Below are positions 24,501 to 30,676 of a DNA stretch of 30,676 nucleotides, piece by piece. The stretch is taken from contig FR900094.1 in the NCBI GenBank assembly GCA_000437755.1, positions 1 to 30,676 of the forward strand, read 5' to 3'. Source of the DNA: Roseburia sp. CAG:303. GTDB taxonomy: Bacteria > Bacillota > Clostridia > Lachnospirales > Lachnospiraceae. The notes beneath the pieces were generated by a model that did no database searches, was not told the DNA's origin, and worked only from the letters and a program-made list of their open reading frames with translations. The position numbers were made by a program, and so were the translations under genes. Numbering within the stretch: the stretch's first letter is position 1; every line of letters begins with the position of its first letter.

Positions 24501-24928
24501 ATGGACTTTAATGCTTCTTTTACTGCGGATGCCGTACAGGTAGCTCCGGACACCGCATCCAGTGTTTCCACCGTCTGATATGTCGCCGGCTGTCCCTTTA
24601 ACATTTCCTCCAGACCTTTTACCTTAGAAGTTCCTTTAATTGCTCTCTTTACATAAGATGCATTCTCTGAACCGACACTTCCATAATTCAGTGATTCAAT
24701 CACTCCATCCTTAACTGTCAGTTCCAGATCCAGTGAATAATTACTCCATGACTCTTCATCATCCGTAAAAACTGCCGCTTTTCCGGTATATGTATTGTCC
24801 TGTGCCGTCTCAGCATCATGCACCGCAAGGCTCGCCTGCGGAAGTGCAGAAACTGCAAGACAGCATGCTGTCGTAGCTGCAACTACTTTTTTTGCTTTGA
24901 TTCCTGTTCCTGTAATCGATTTAAACAT
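21584..24928 (-). CDS. Large surface FMN-binding mosaic protein
   Basis: An 1114-residue exported protein. A signal peptide covers about 1-36. Residues 46-145 are an FMN-binding domain ending in D124-A-V-S-G-A-T130, the ApbE target pattern. Two more D-A-V-T-x-A-T sites lie at 198-204 (followed by N-H-G-L-H-R-G-S-F-Q) and 575-581. Residues about 483-549 form a FIVAR-like helical repeat; beta-rich Ig-like regions follow (about 770-1000). The segment 200-470 recalls Tp47-type domains, but this is tentative. A Pro/Thr/Glu-rich linker leads to K-T-G-D, a hydrophobic helix and a Lys-rich tail, a wall or membrane anchor without LPxTG. AAAGGAGG precedes the ATG. Last gene of the apbE operon. Confidence 0.8.
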   Translation of the reverse strand: MFKSITGTGIKAKKVVAATTACCLAVSALPQASLAVHDAETAQDNTYTGKAAVFTDDEESWSNYSLDLELTVKDGVIESLNYGSVGSENASYVKRAIKGTSKVKGLEEMLKGQPATYQTVETLDAVSGATCTASAVKEALKSMMAEAPKAEEEDEYTYVYAELTYDEYYAAEPVQNGDSAESSDETDTRGEYDKGAFDAVTRATTNHGLHRGSFQSAVVIYDTEGNVYEAAGWDGKNTIILTDGTTVGFDRGTITIGEETKTMAGYEVTGFKYIPVAVKTSDYEEFKNQYKVVENGETLFGGFSEVNLSAYSETAEVTADTNGLKEAVKNSDGTFSFGERQTGTDSGIKDSELKTADISTLGVEVKDSSSYGDFIRVDLTGNYGDLGANMQSVIWKYYGENDTTGTPLAVYGTKFAADNWMHKSMGIQLGLTESKRCTLPEGYDGSGNWTVTICALGYADTVIPVNVAESDIHMAHAVSSTEALEAAIGKAESLVETDYTAGWDDMQAELAEARDELEKAGQTGKTTQENVDEATEHLNDAIEALAADYVYGTMNIPYAKFYEAEAGSEKADQIDAVTSATDKKWKSFDGTYYEADTTEGAVGGKILGVTFPVAVLKSVNETLTEADGFTVTEGTTPSVYKILNADGSYSALQGTEEMLKGVTYTLNADSKWGDIQLNADGLDLSEAGTVYGVLVTTANQSGDESIYGMRHLENIWKKIGELAWSVGDRTTEVKGNPLSYRAYQDMQGQTITKVTYICANGIYSVDTTAQETALAVPYKAAVDAAVTNGTSGDGSVSLSFTEKDGTTKTSLPDDFDAVYIIRNAAGDEVANTSARAASEFTVSGNVITYKNAYAGAYTLVIRDASGKYADKTVTFTLITDQNVAVIRKDHTGLEAAKDVTEEEFANYISNIASVTVKSGDTEKTYKTSGKGALTLIKEDGSLDLAAESRGEAVFAQNGTYTITVAANGFANDIVSDITIKDGKIEADETLDVPENPDPEKPSEEKPSTENPSTDKETEKKNDVVNAEETTAAEKKEEVQSTEKKNDVKNAETTAKNTEETTAAGENKTADGNVKTGDFANPWVFAFGMVTALMTGSAVFSAKARKKVQKKTGKK

Positions 24929-24962
24929 ATTTCCTCCTTTATATTGTAAGCGGTTTTCCGCA

Positions 24963-25472
24963 TTACTGACACAATTTTCCTTTCATGAGAACCGGCATGA
25001 TTTTTCCCGCTGCCAGTCCGATTACCAGTCCGGCTGCGATTCCTGATATCATCAGCACCGGAAGGTATAAAAATACTCCTTTGCTCTGCAATATGACTGC
25101 TGCGACAATAACCTGCCCAATATTATGGCAGATTCCACCTGCCGTACTGACTCCCGCCATGGACATGATATCTTTCTTCTGCAGTCCTGACATGACAAGA
25201 AAGCTTAGTATTCCCCCCGCCAGACTGTAGGCAAGTGCCATTATATTTCCAAACAGCAGTGTGGACAGAAAGATTCTCGTCACACTTACCAGAAATACAT
25301 CCCGGTGCGGCAGATAATATAATCCGGACAGCACCACAAGATTTGCCAGTCCCAGCTTTACCCCGTAAATCCCGATGGAAAATGGCATAATTGCTTCTAT
25401 ATAACTGAATATCATGGCGAGTGCTGTCAGCATGCCCGCCAGTGCAACACGTTTCGTTATATTGTCTTTCAT
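24963..25472 (-). CDS. Gx transporter family membrane protein
   Basis: A 169-residue hydrophobic protein with about five membrane helices. It belongs to the Gx transporter family, often annotated as heptaprenyl diphosphate synthase component I: A-L-A-M-I-F-S-Y-I-E-A-I-M-P, G-V-K-L-G-L-A-N-L-V-V-L and the late G-G-I-C-H-N-I-G-Q motif are characteristic. Such proteins recur beside ApbE, FMN-binding and NusG-II proteins in extracytosolic electron transfer loci, where ECF-S-like flavin or quinone-precursor handling is suspected. Transport substrate is not proven. It lies 18 bases after the NusG-II gene and 34 bases before the large surface protein gene. Confidence 0.85.
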   Translation of the reverse strand: MKDNITKRVALAGMLTALAMIFSYIEAIMPFSIGIYGVKLGLANLVVLSGLYYLPHRDVFLVSVTRIFLSTLLFGNIMALAYSLAGGILSFLVMSGLQKKDIMSMAGVSTAGGICHNIGQVIVAAVILQSKGVFLYLPVLMISGIAAGLVIGLAAGKIMPVLMKGKLCQ

Positions 25473-25490
25473 TCCGTCCTTCCTTTCTTC

Positions 25491-25886
25491 CTACTGTGCA
25501 ATAACATCAAATGCTTCTGTAGTCTGTCCTTCTTCTTCCTGCACATCTACGGAGATAACCATTTTGTGGGGAAGACATACGATGGTTTCATTTTTACGGG
25601 AGATTGCCGTATGATCGGTACAGATTCCGTCCGGACAGTCCGCCTCTTCCATCTTTACCTTGCCATCCTGAATAAGAAATGTATTTGTTCCATATTTTGT
25701 TTCCACCGTTACGGTCTGGTTTTTATCCAGTGCGTAGGTGTCATAGACCTGTCCGTCCACCGTGACTACCACACGATTCCCTTCTTCCCTTGTCACGGCA
25801 TAGGCAATCGTGCAGACAAGCAGCACCAGTACGGCAAGTGCCGCCAGAAAATACAGTTCTCTTTTTCCAATCAAAGTTTTCCTCAT
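25491..25886 (-). CDS. NusG domain II protein, membrane-anchored
   Basis: A 131-residue protein with one N-terminal membrane helix (about 11-31) and an external NusG domain II (about 38-130). It carries three conserved cysteines, Cys84 and Cys89 in A-D-C-P-D-G-I-C and Cys104 in I-V-C-L-P-H-K-M-V-I, typical of this stand-alone family. The ATG at 25886 overlaps the polyferredoxin stop by ATGA and has AAGGAG upstream; a start at 25982 would read through the preceding gene. Function is unknown, but it constantly accompanies FMN-binding proteins, and the cysteines suggest a redox or thiol role. Confidence 0.85.
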   Translation of the reverse strand: MRKTLIGKRELYFLAALAVLVLLVCTIAYAVTREEGNRVVVTVDGQVYDTYALDKNQTVTVETKYGTNTFLIQDGKVKMEEADCPDGICTDHTAISRKNETIVCLPHKMVISVDVQEEEGQTTEAFDVIAQ

Positions 25887-26689
25887 TCGATACTCCTTTC
25901 TTCTCCGTCCATCATGTATACAACATTCGGGCAGATATTCTGTCTCGGGCATACCACCTGGCATTTTCCACAGCGGATACATTCCCCGGTCGCCTCACTT
26001 CCGTCTTCATCTTCATACGGAAGATTTAAATCCATCGGACATTTCTTACTGCAGGCACTGCAGCCCCTGATACAACCGCTTCTGCTTCTCGAATAAGAGA
26101 ATATCGGCAGCATCGGCAACAGGGAAAATACTGCTCCCATCGGGCATAGATACTGGCAGAAGAATCTCTCCTGAAAGAACATTCCCACCAGGATTCCGGC
26201 AAGAATAAGGATTCCCGGTATGTATGCCTGGATATCAAGATGTCCCGCATAGATAAGGGAAAATACTTCCCACGGACTTTCCTTTGCAAAGAGATTGTCC
26301 TTTCCCAGAAAACACACCACCGCAAGAAATGCCAGTATGACATATTTGATATACCTGAGCCACTTTGAAACCGCCGGCGGAATGTGAAATGGTTTCCGCT
26401 TCATTTTTTTACACAGGAACACGGACAGACCATACACGGCATCTCCCAGTGTGCCGAATGCACACGCAAATCCACAGAAGATTCTTCCAAAACAGATGGT
26501 GAACACACAGAGCCAGATCAGTGTAACCAGAAAAGAATTATTTTCAATCACCGCACCTGCACCCATCTGACGAAAAACATATTTCACACCGGAAAATGCA
26601 GAGGTATACAATGCCGGCAGGGTAAAGAAAAATACCACCTGGATAATTCTTCTGATTAAATTAGTTATTTTCATTTTCTTTTTCAACAT
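25883..26689 (-). CDS. Membrane polyferredoxin (NapH/NosR-like 4Fe-4S protein)
   Basis: A 268-residue protein with about four membrane helices. The motifs R-I-F-C-G-F-A-C-A-F-G (Cys72, Cys76) and F-F-C-Q-Y-L-C-P-M-G (Cys178, Cys182) are those of NapH/NosR-type electron carriers. Two 4Fe-4S clusters follow in the C-terminal domain: Cys206, 210, 213, 217 and Cys237, 240, 243, 247. It would carry electrons across or along the membrane to the flavoproteins encoded on both sides of it. Start ATG directly follows the stop of the one-domain FMN gene; the ribosome site there (GGCGGTG) is weak, suggesting coupled translation. Confidence 0.9.
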   Translation of the reverse strand: MLKKKMKITNLIRRIIQVVFFFTLPALYTSAFSGVKYVFRQMGAGAVIENNSFLVTLIWLCVFTICFGRIFCGFACAFGTLGDAVYGLSVFLCKKMKRKPFHIPPAVSKWLRYIKYVILAFLAVVCFLGKDNLFAKESPWEVFSLIYAGHLDIQAYIPGILILAGILVGMFFQERFFCQYLCPMGAVFSLLPMLPIFSYSRSRSGCIRGCSACSKKCPMDLNLPYEDEDGSEATGECIRCGKCQVVCPRQNICPNVVYMMDGEERSIE

Positions 26690-27178
26690 TTATTTCACCG
26701 CCTGTTTCAATGCTGCAATGACTGCATTCTTTATTCCTGTGGATGTATAGGTCGCAGAAGATATCGTGTCCACATTCGGAGTCTGTTTATCCAACATATT
26801 GTCTATTATCCTGATAGCTGTATTATAATAGGCTTCATCCTCATCTTTTGCCGATAATACTTCGATATTCGTGATTTCGCCTCCTGCTATGACCACCTGT
26901 ACTTTGATATTTCCGCCATAGCCTTTGGCATCTCCCGTGTAAGTGCCATCTTTGTAGATACTGTCATTTCCGGCTTCGCTGACCGGCTCTGTTCCCAGCA
27001 CTCCCTGGATTCCGGCAAGCAGCCCGGAGGAATAGTTTTTCTCTGCTTCCAGTTCCGCCTGGATTTTCTCATTTTTTTCTTCCAGTGCATAAGTATTCAT
27101 GGTACTGTTGTAATATAGAAGAATGATTCCAATCAAAAGCAGATTAATTATTCTGATATATAGTTTTGAACCTTTCAC
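26690..27178 (-). CDS. Single-domain FMN-binding protein
   Basis: A 162-residue protein with an N-terminal membrane helix (about 7-24), a short coiled coil (30-48) and one FMN-binding domain (75-160). It has the family start Y-K-D-G-T-Y-T-G-D-A-K-G-Y-G-G and the site D137-T-I-S-S-A-T143, whose Thr is the predicted covalent FMN attachment residue. The start is GTG at 27178, supported by AAGGAG nine bases upstream, and lies inside the end of the preceding gene (35-base overlap, different frame). Like NqrC/RnfG it would be membrane-anchored with the flavin outside. Confidence 0.88.
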   Translation of the reverse strand: MKGSKLYIRIINLLLIGIILLYYNSTMNTYALEEKNEKIQAELEAEKNYSSGLLAGIQGVLGTEPVSEAGNDSIYKDGTYTGDAKGYGGNIKVQVVIAGGEITNIEVLSAKDEDEAYYNTAIRIIDNMLDKQTPNVDTISSATYTSTGIKNAVIAALKQAVK

Positions 27179-29129
27179 TGACTCTGCTCCTTCTTAATGT
27201 GAGTAACTCTACTTTGTCGCTTTCTTTTTCCGCCGCCTGCTGCAATGCACTCCGGCACGCTGTTAAAATCGCATTGGATGAACAGGTTGCCTTGCTGACT
27301 GTGTCGAATGGAAGTAATTCCCCGTTCTCCTGATATAAGCCGCCGGCTTCCAGAATCTGTGTTACCATTCCGGTATATTTCGATGTTCCCTGTGCCGCCC
27401 TCTTTATATAGGTGTTATTTGCTGTATCATAGGCTGCACCACTTCCAGCTATGTTTTCAATCTTTGTAATCCTGTCATTCTGCATCGTCAGATCCAGTGA
27501 GAGGGTATATGCTTCAAACTCCTGATCTTCGTCCGGTTCACAGTCTGCCTGCACATGGTAAGTTCCATTTTTATAATATTTTCCGGTTTCATCCTCCGGC
27601 TTCGTTGTTTCTTCCCCGGTACTCTCTTCCGGTTTTGTCGTTGTTTCCTCGGTACTCTCTTCCGGAGTCGTAGTTTCCTTCGTAGTTTCTTCCGGTTTCT
27701 TTGTCGTTTCCGTCGTTTCTCCGCTGCTTCCCCGTTTTGCCTGCTCTAATGCATTCATTACCGCCTGCACAATCGCATTGGACGAACAGGTTGCCTTACT
27801 TACCACGTCAAACTCTGCCGGCTCATTTACGACACCGCTCGCCAGAATCCTGTCAACCATGCCCTGGCTGGTGCTGCTTCCCTGTGCCGCCTTTGAAATA
27901 TAACGGTCATTGGCACTGTCATATCCGTCCCCGCTTCCTTTTACATCGGAAACCGCAACGATCTTATCGTTTACTACGGTAATCTGAAGGGACAGCAGAT
28001 ATTCCTCAAACTCTTCGTCCTCATCTGGAATACAGCGTGCTGTTCCGGTATAAATTCCATTCTTATAAATCTTTCCTTCGGTTTCGTCCCCGGACAATGC
28101 CGTCGTTGTCTGTGTTTCCTTTGAAACAGTCTCCGTCCGCACCGGTACTGTGACCTGCTGTGTCGGAGCTTCTGCGATCTGGGTTATCCTTGCCTGCTCC
28201 ATCGCATTTTTAACCGCCTGCCGGATCGCATTGGACGAACAGGTTGCCCCGCTGACTGCGTCCACCTCAATGCCGCCGCTCTGTATGATTTTCTCTGCGA
28301 TCGCCGATGCCTTCGCAAGATAACGGTCATTGGCACTGATGTAACGGTCGCCGCTTCCTTTGATATCCGAAATTCCCACTATTTTGTCATCTGCAATCGT
28401 AACATTTAAGGTGAGGGTATAGGCATCGAATTCTTCCTCTCCGTCCGGAACACAGACTGCCATGCCGGTATAAGTTCCATTCCGATAAGTCTTTCCCTGC
28501 TCCTCTGCTCCGGTCAGACTGGTCGTGCCGGATGATGCCTGTGTTTCCTTCTGCACTGTCTGATCCGCCGTTACTGCACTGCCCGTTCCTGATACCGCCG
28601 CCTGTGCAAGTGCATTTCTTACCGCTTCGATTAGTCCTGCCGAACTGTAGGTAGCGCCGGATACCGCATCGACATTTGTGGACTGTGCCGCTACAATGCT
28701 CTGCAGCAGGGCAGAAGCATTATCAATATACGGATGATCATCACCTTCATTTTCCACGAGGGTAACAGATACGATCTTTCCGTCCTGAATCACGACTTCC
28801 ACCATCAGTTTTCCACCAAATCCGGTTCCGCTTCCATAATAAGTGCCATCTTTATAGGTACGGTCGCTCTCACTGGTATCCCTGGTCAGTACCACCGCCT
28901 CTTTTGTCTGGTTTTCTGCCTCCGGCAATGTAACTGTTTCCATATAATCAAACAGGGAAACCTTACTCTCTGTTTCCTCTTTTACCAGCTGAAACTCTGG
29001 AATACTCTTCTCCTTCGCCCTTACCGGCTGTGCTTCATAACCGGATATCGTAATCCCCGCCGCCAGCACAACACATCCCGCCGGCACAAGTAATAATAAC
29101 TTTTTTATATGATCTCTCACGTCAAACAT
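27144..29129 (-). CDS. Four-domain FMN-binding protein
   Basis: A 661-residue protein with an N-terminal membrane helix (about 9-29) and four FMN-binding domains. Sites are Thr160 (D-A-V-S-G-A-T), Thr296 (D-A-V-S-G-A-T), Thr447 (D-V-V-S-K-A-T) and Thr615 (D-T-V-S-K-A-T). Domain 1 is of the short Y-K-D-G-T-Y type; domains 2-4 share a C-x-P-D-x-x-x-E-F entry and A-T-C-S-S exit. Linkers are Thr/Glu/Pro-rich, longest at 468-515, with imperfect E-E-T-T-K-P repeats. It would form a string of flavins outside the membrane. AGAAAGG precedes the ATG, five bases after the apbE stop. Confidence 0.9.
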   Translation of the reverse strand: MFDVRDHIKKLLLLVPAGCVVLAAGITISGYEAQPVRAKEKSIPEFQLVKEETESKVSLFDYMETVTLPEAENQTKEAVVLTRDTSESDRTYKDGTYYGSGTGFGGKLMVEVVIQDGKIVSVTLVENEGDDHPYIDNASALLQSIVAAQSTNVDAVSGATYSSAGLIEAVRNALAQAAVSGTGSAVTADQTVQKETQASSGTTSLTGAEEQGKTYRNGTYTGMAVCVPDGEEEFDAYTLTLNVTIADDKIVGISDIKGSGDRYISANDRYLAKASAIAEKIIQSGGIEVDAVSGATCSSNAIRQAVKNAMEQARITQIAEAPTQQVTVPVRTETVSKETQTTTALSGDETEGKIYKNGIYTGTARCIPDEDEEFEEYLLSLQITVVNDKIVAVSDVKGSGDGYDSANDRYISKAAQGSSTSQGMVDRILASGVVNEPAEFDVVSKATCSSNAIVQAVMNALEQAKRGSSGETTETTKKPEETTKETTTPEESTEETTTKPEESTGEETTKPEDETGKYYKNGTYHVQADCEPDEDQEFEAYTLSLDLTMQNDRITKIENIAGSGAAYDTANNTYIKRAAQGTSKYTGMVTQILEAGGLYQENGELLPFDTVSKATCSSNAILTACRSALQQAAEKESDKVELLTLRRSRVSERFKTIYQNN

Positions 29130-29134
29130 ATTGC

Positions 29135-30229
29135 TTACCTTTCTGCGATATCATAATTCCTCTCCGAAGAAAATGAATCTGCGATTCCCTGTGTCACCGT
29201 AATTTCTCCATCCTTCGTTACCAGTATGGCATCAAATTCTTCACTGTGTTCTCTCCAGTAATTCAATGCATCTTCTTTTCCCATGACAAATAATGCGGTG
29301 GATAATCCGTCCGCAAGCATACCGTCCTTACTGATAATCGTAACGGATATCAGATCCGAGTCCGCCGGTTTTCCGGTTTCATTATCCATAATGTGATGGT
29401 ATGTTTTTCCATCTTTCTCAAAATAACGCTCATATCCGCCGGAAGTAATGACGGCCTTATCTTTGATCGCCAGTATGCCTAAATAATCATCTGTTCCATC
29501 CGGATTCTGTACGGCTACTCTCCAATCCGAACCGTCCGTTTTTGTACCCAGTACCTGGACATTTCCGCCGAGCGAAACCATTGCGGAGCTTACATTATAT
29601 TCCCGGAAGATCTCCATCAGCCTGGAAGAAGTATATCCTTTTGCAATACCGCCAAAATCTATCGCCATGCCGTCCCGCAGGGTCAGTGTCTTTGTCGCTT
29701 CGTCATAAGATAATTTATCACTTCCTACCAGTTCCAGTGTTTTAGCTATCTCGTCCTGTTCCGGAACACGGTATTCCTGTGTAGGAAATCCCCACACACA
29801 CATGATCGGATAAATCGTAATATCAAAACGGTGTCCGGTGGATTCATATAACTCCAGTGATTTCTGCAGCAATGTCTGTGTATCATCGTTCAGCACCGCA
29901 GAGCCGTTCTGGTTGATGCATGCCACCTGACTGGTATCTTTTCCTGTGGACAAAAGAACGTCCAGACGGTTTATCTCATCGATTGCCGCGTCCACGGCTT
30001 TCTCTGCATTTTCGCCATATGCGGACACCGTCATATAAGTATCCATCGCAAAAACATTTTTCTGTACTTTTTCCTGCGATGCCGTATCCAGGCTGGTTTC
30101 TTCCTGCTGCTTGTCCGCACTTTCCACATTCTGATCCGCTGATTTCTGATCCCTGGCTTTACAGCCTGTCAGAAGCATGATAAATATTGTAAAAAGCAGA
30201 ACTATTTTAAATGGAACTGTTTTTCTCAT
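29135..30229 (-). CDS. apbE: FAD:protein FMN transferase ApbE, lipoprotein
   Basis: A 364-residue ApbE. Residues 1-23 are a lipoprotein signal ending in L-L-T-G-C23, so the enzyme is anchored on the outer face of the membrane. Family motifs: F-A-M-D-T-Y-M-T (60-67), D-F-G-G-I-A-K-G-Y (191-199), S-L-G-G-N-V (219-224), I-T-S-G-G-Y-E-R-Y-F (261-270), H-H-I-M-D-N-E-T-G (278-286), and the Mg-binding A-D-G-L-S-T-A (306-312). It transfers FMN from FAD to Thr of D-x-x-x-x-A-T motifs. Downstream genes encode its likely substrates. The ATG at 30229 has AAAGG upstream and begins the signal peptide. Confidence 0.95.
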   Translation of the reverse strand: MRKTVPFKIVLLFTIFIMLLTGCKARDQKSADQNVESADKQQEETSLDTASQEKVQKNVFAMDTYMTVSAYGENAEKAVDAAIDEINRLDVLLSTGKDTSQVACINQNGSAVLNDDTQTLLQKSLELYESTGHRFDITIYPIMCVWGFPTQEYRVPEQDEIAKTLELVGSDKLSYDEATKTLTLRDGMAIDFGGIAKGYTSSRLMEIFREYNVSSAMVSLGGNVQVLGTKTDGSDWRVAVQNPDGTDDYLGILAIKDKAVITSGGYERYFEKDGKTYHHIMDNETGKPADSDLISVTIISKDGMLADGLSTALFVMGKEDALNYWREHSEEFDAILVTKDGEITVTQGIADSFSSERNYDIAER

Positions 30230-30281
30230 TTTACGAATACCTTTCTGAGTATATCTGTCAAAAGTTTTAAAAGCAAAACAT

Positions 30282-30310
30282 AAGTTAGCATAAGCTAACG
30301 CATTTGTCAA
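30282..30310 (-). promoter_or_regulatory. Promoter of the apbE operon with embedded palindrome
   Basis: On the minus strand a perfect TTGACA (30305-30310), 17-base spacer and a weak -10, TAACTT (30282-30287). The palindrome GTTAGC-ATAA-GCTAAC (30284-30299) fills most of the spacer and overlaps the -10. A repressor bound here would block RNA polymerase. The centre T-T-A-G-C...G-C-T-A-A recalls DtxR-family boxes, but the regulator is not known. Confidence 0.55.
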
Positions 30311-30501
30311 AGATAAATTTTCTCATTTTCATTTTAACCTCTGAAAGTCTTTATTTTATAAGACTTTATGGATTTTTGAAAAACTTTTTCACTTTGTCCC
30401 ATGAATGCTTTCCGGACATTTACATGAGGTTCTATACATTTTACACATTAAAATTGTTTTTTCTTTTTGATTTATGTTATTATTTTTGTCTATTCTGTCT
30501 A

Positions 30502-30530
30502 TTGACATTCGACAGGAAAAGTCATACAAT
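30502..30530 (+). promoter_or_regulatory. Outward promoter near the right edge
   Basis: TTGACA (30502-30507), 17-base spacer, TACAAT (30525-30530). It would transcribe to the right, out of the window, through an AT-rich leader that contains the inverted repeat AAGTGTTT (30632-30639) and AAACACTT (30667-30674). No gene start is seen before the edge. The whole stretch 30311-30676 has no coding sequence that I can support. Confidence 0.55.
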
Positions 30531-30676
30531 TACAATGTTATTTAAGCAATTGTGAAAAAATAGTTATCTTAATATTTTATTTGAATTCTATAAATCTTCT
30601 CTTTATATTTTAAGTAATTATGGGGATTTGCAAGTGTTTAACAAATTTTTATTTTAGGTAATTGCGAAACACTTAA

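Noticed and set aside
24928..25886. An Rnf or Nqr complex
   Set aside because: Only FMN-binding, polyferredoxin, NusG-II and Gx proteins are present; no RnfC/D/A/E or NqrB/D/E/F subunits were seen.

Overview
The window looks like chromosome from an anaerobic Firmicute of the Lachnospiraceae type (Clostridia). The evidence is gene content: MutS2, YhaM, OmpR/kinase pair, NusG-domain-II and Gx-transporter proteins next to FMN-binding proteins and ApbE, with AGGAGG-type ribosome binding sites throughout. No species can be named from the sequence. No rRNA, tRNA or CRISPR array was seen.

Layout. (a) 1-3055: AT-rich accessory DNA, almost all on the minus strand. It holds the first codons of a gene leaving the left edge, a Phd/PIN toxin-antitoxin pair, a zinc-motif protein, a fragment of a large serine recombinase and small unknown genes. 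(b) 3053-13178: a roughly 10 kb island that I infer is integrated in the 3' end of rlmD. The 11-bp repeat GTCTCCACATG lies inside the end of rlmD (13168-13178) and again at 3166-3176, where it is followed on the minus strand by what reads as the displaced, frameshifted old tail of rlmD. Between them lie a 5'-truncated serine recombinase next to the left repeat, a 5'-truncated NB-ARC/TPR gene, a candidate small RNA, a four-gene defence operon (RloA-like ATPase, RloB, a winged-helix/membrane protein, AbiTii-like protein), and a cargo cluster (TfoX-like, VOC-DUF3795, AraC regulator, GyrI-like, broken acetyltransferase, broken membrane protein). The island looks immobilised because the recombinase has lost its catalytic end. 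(c) 13137-21503: core genes: rlmD, yhaM and an HtrA-like pseudoprotease on the minus strand, then divergent mutS2, response regulator and histidine kinase on the plus strand. (d) 21584-30229: one long minus-strand operon of seven genes, apbE first, then a four-domain FMN-binding protein, a one-domain FMN-binding protein, a membrane polyferredoxin, a NusG-II protein, a Gx transporter family protein and an 1114-residue surface protein. A strong bidirectional terminator separates it from the kinase gene. (e) 30230-30676: no gene; the apbE promoter with a palindrome inside it, and an outward promoter on the plus strand.

How they may work together. In region d, ApbE would attach FMN covalently to Thr in D-x-x-x-x-A-T motifs. 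I count eight such motifs in the three FMN-binding proteins. The polyferredoxin would pass electrons from the membrane to this extracytoplasmic flavin chain, as in known flavin-based extracytosolic electron transfer loci. In region b, the most unusual point is that the two last genes of the defence operon share a near-identical glycine/asparagine motif that resembles the core of RHIM-type amyloid signalling motifs, once in a membrane-anchored protein and once at the end of the AbiTii-like protein. This suggests a paired signalling or co-assembly module attached to an RloAB-type anti-phage system.
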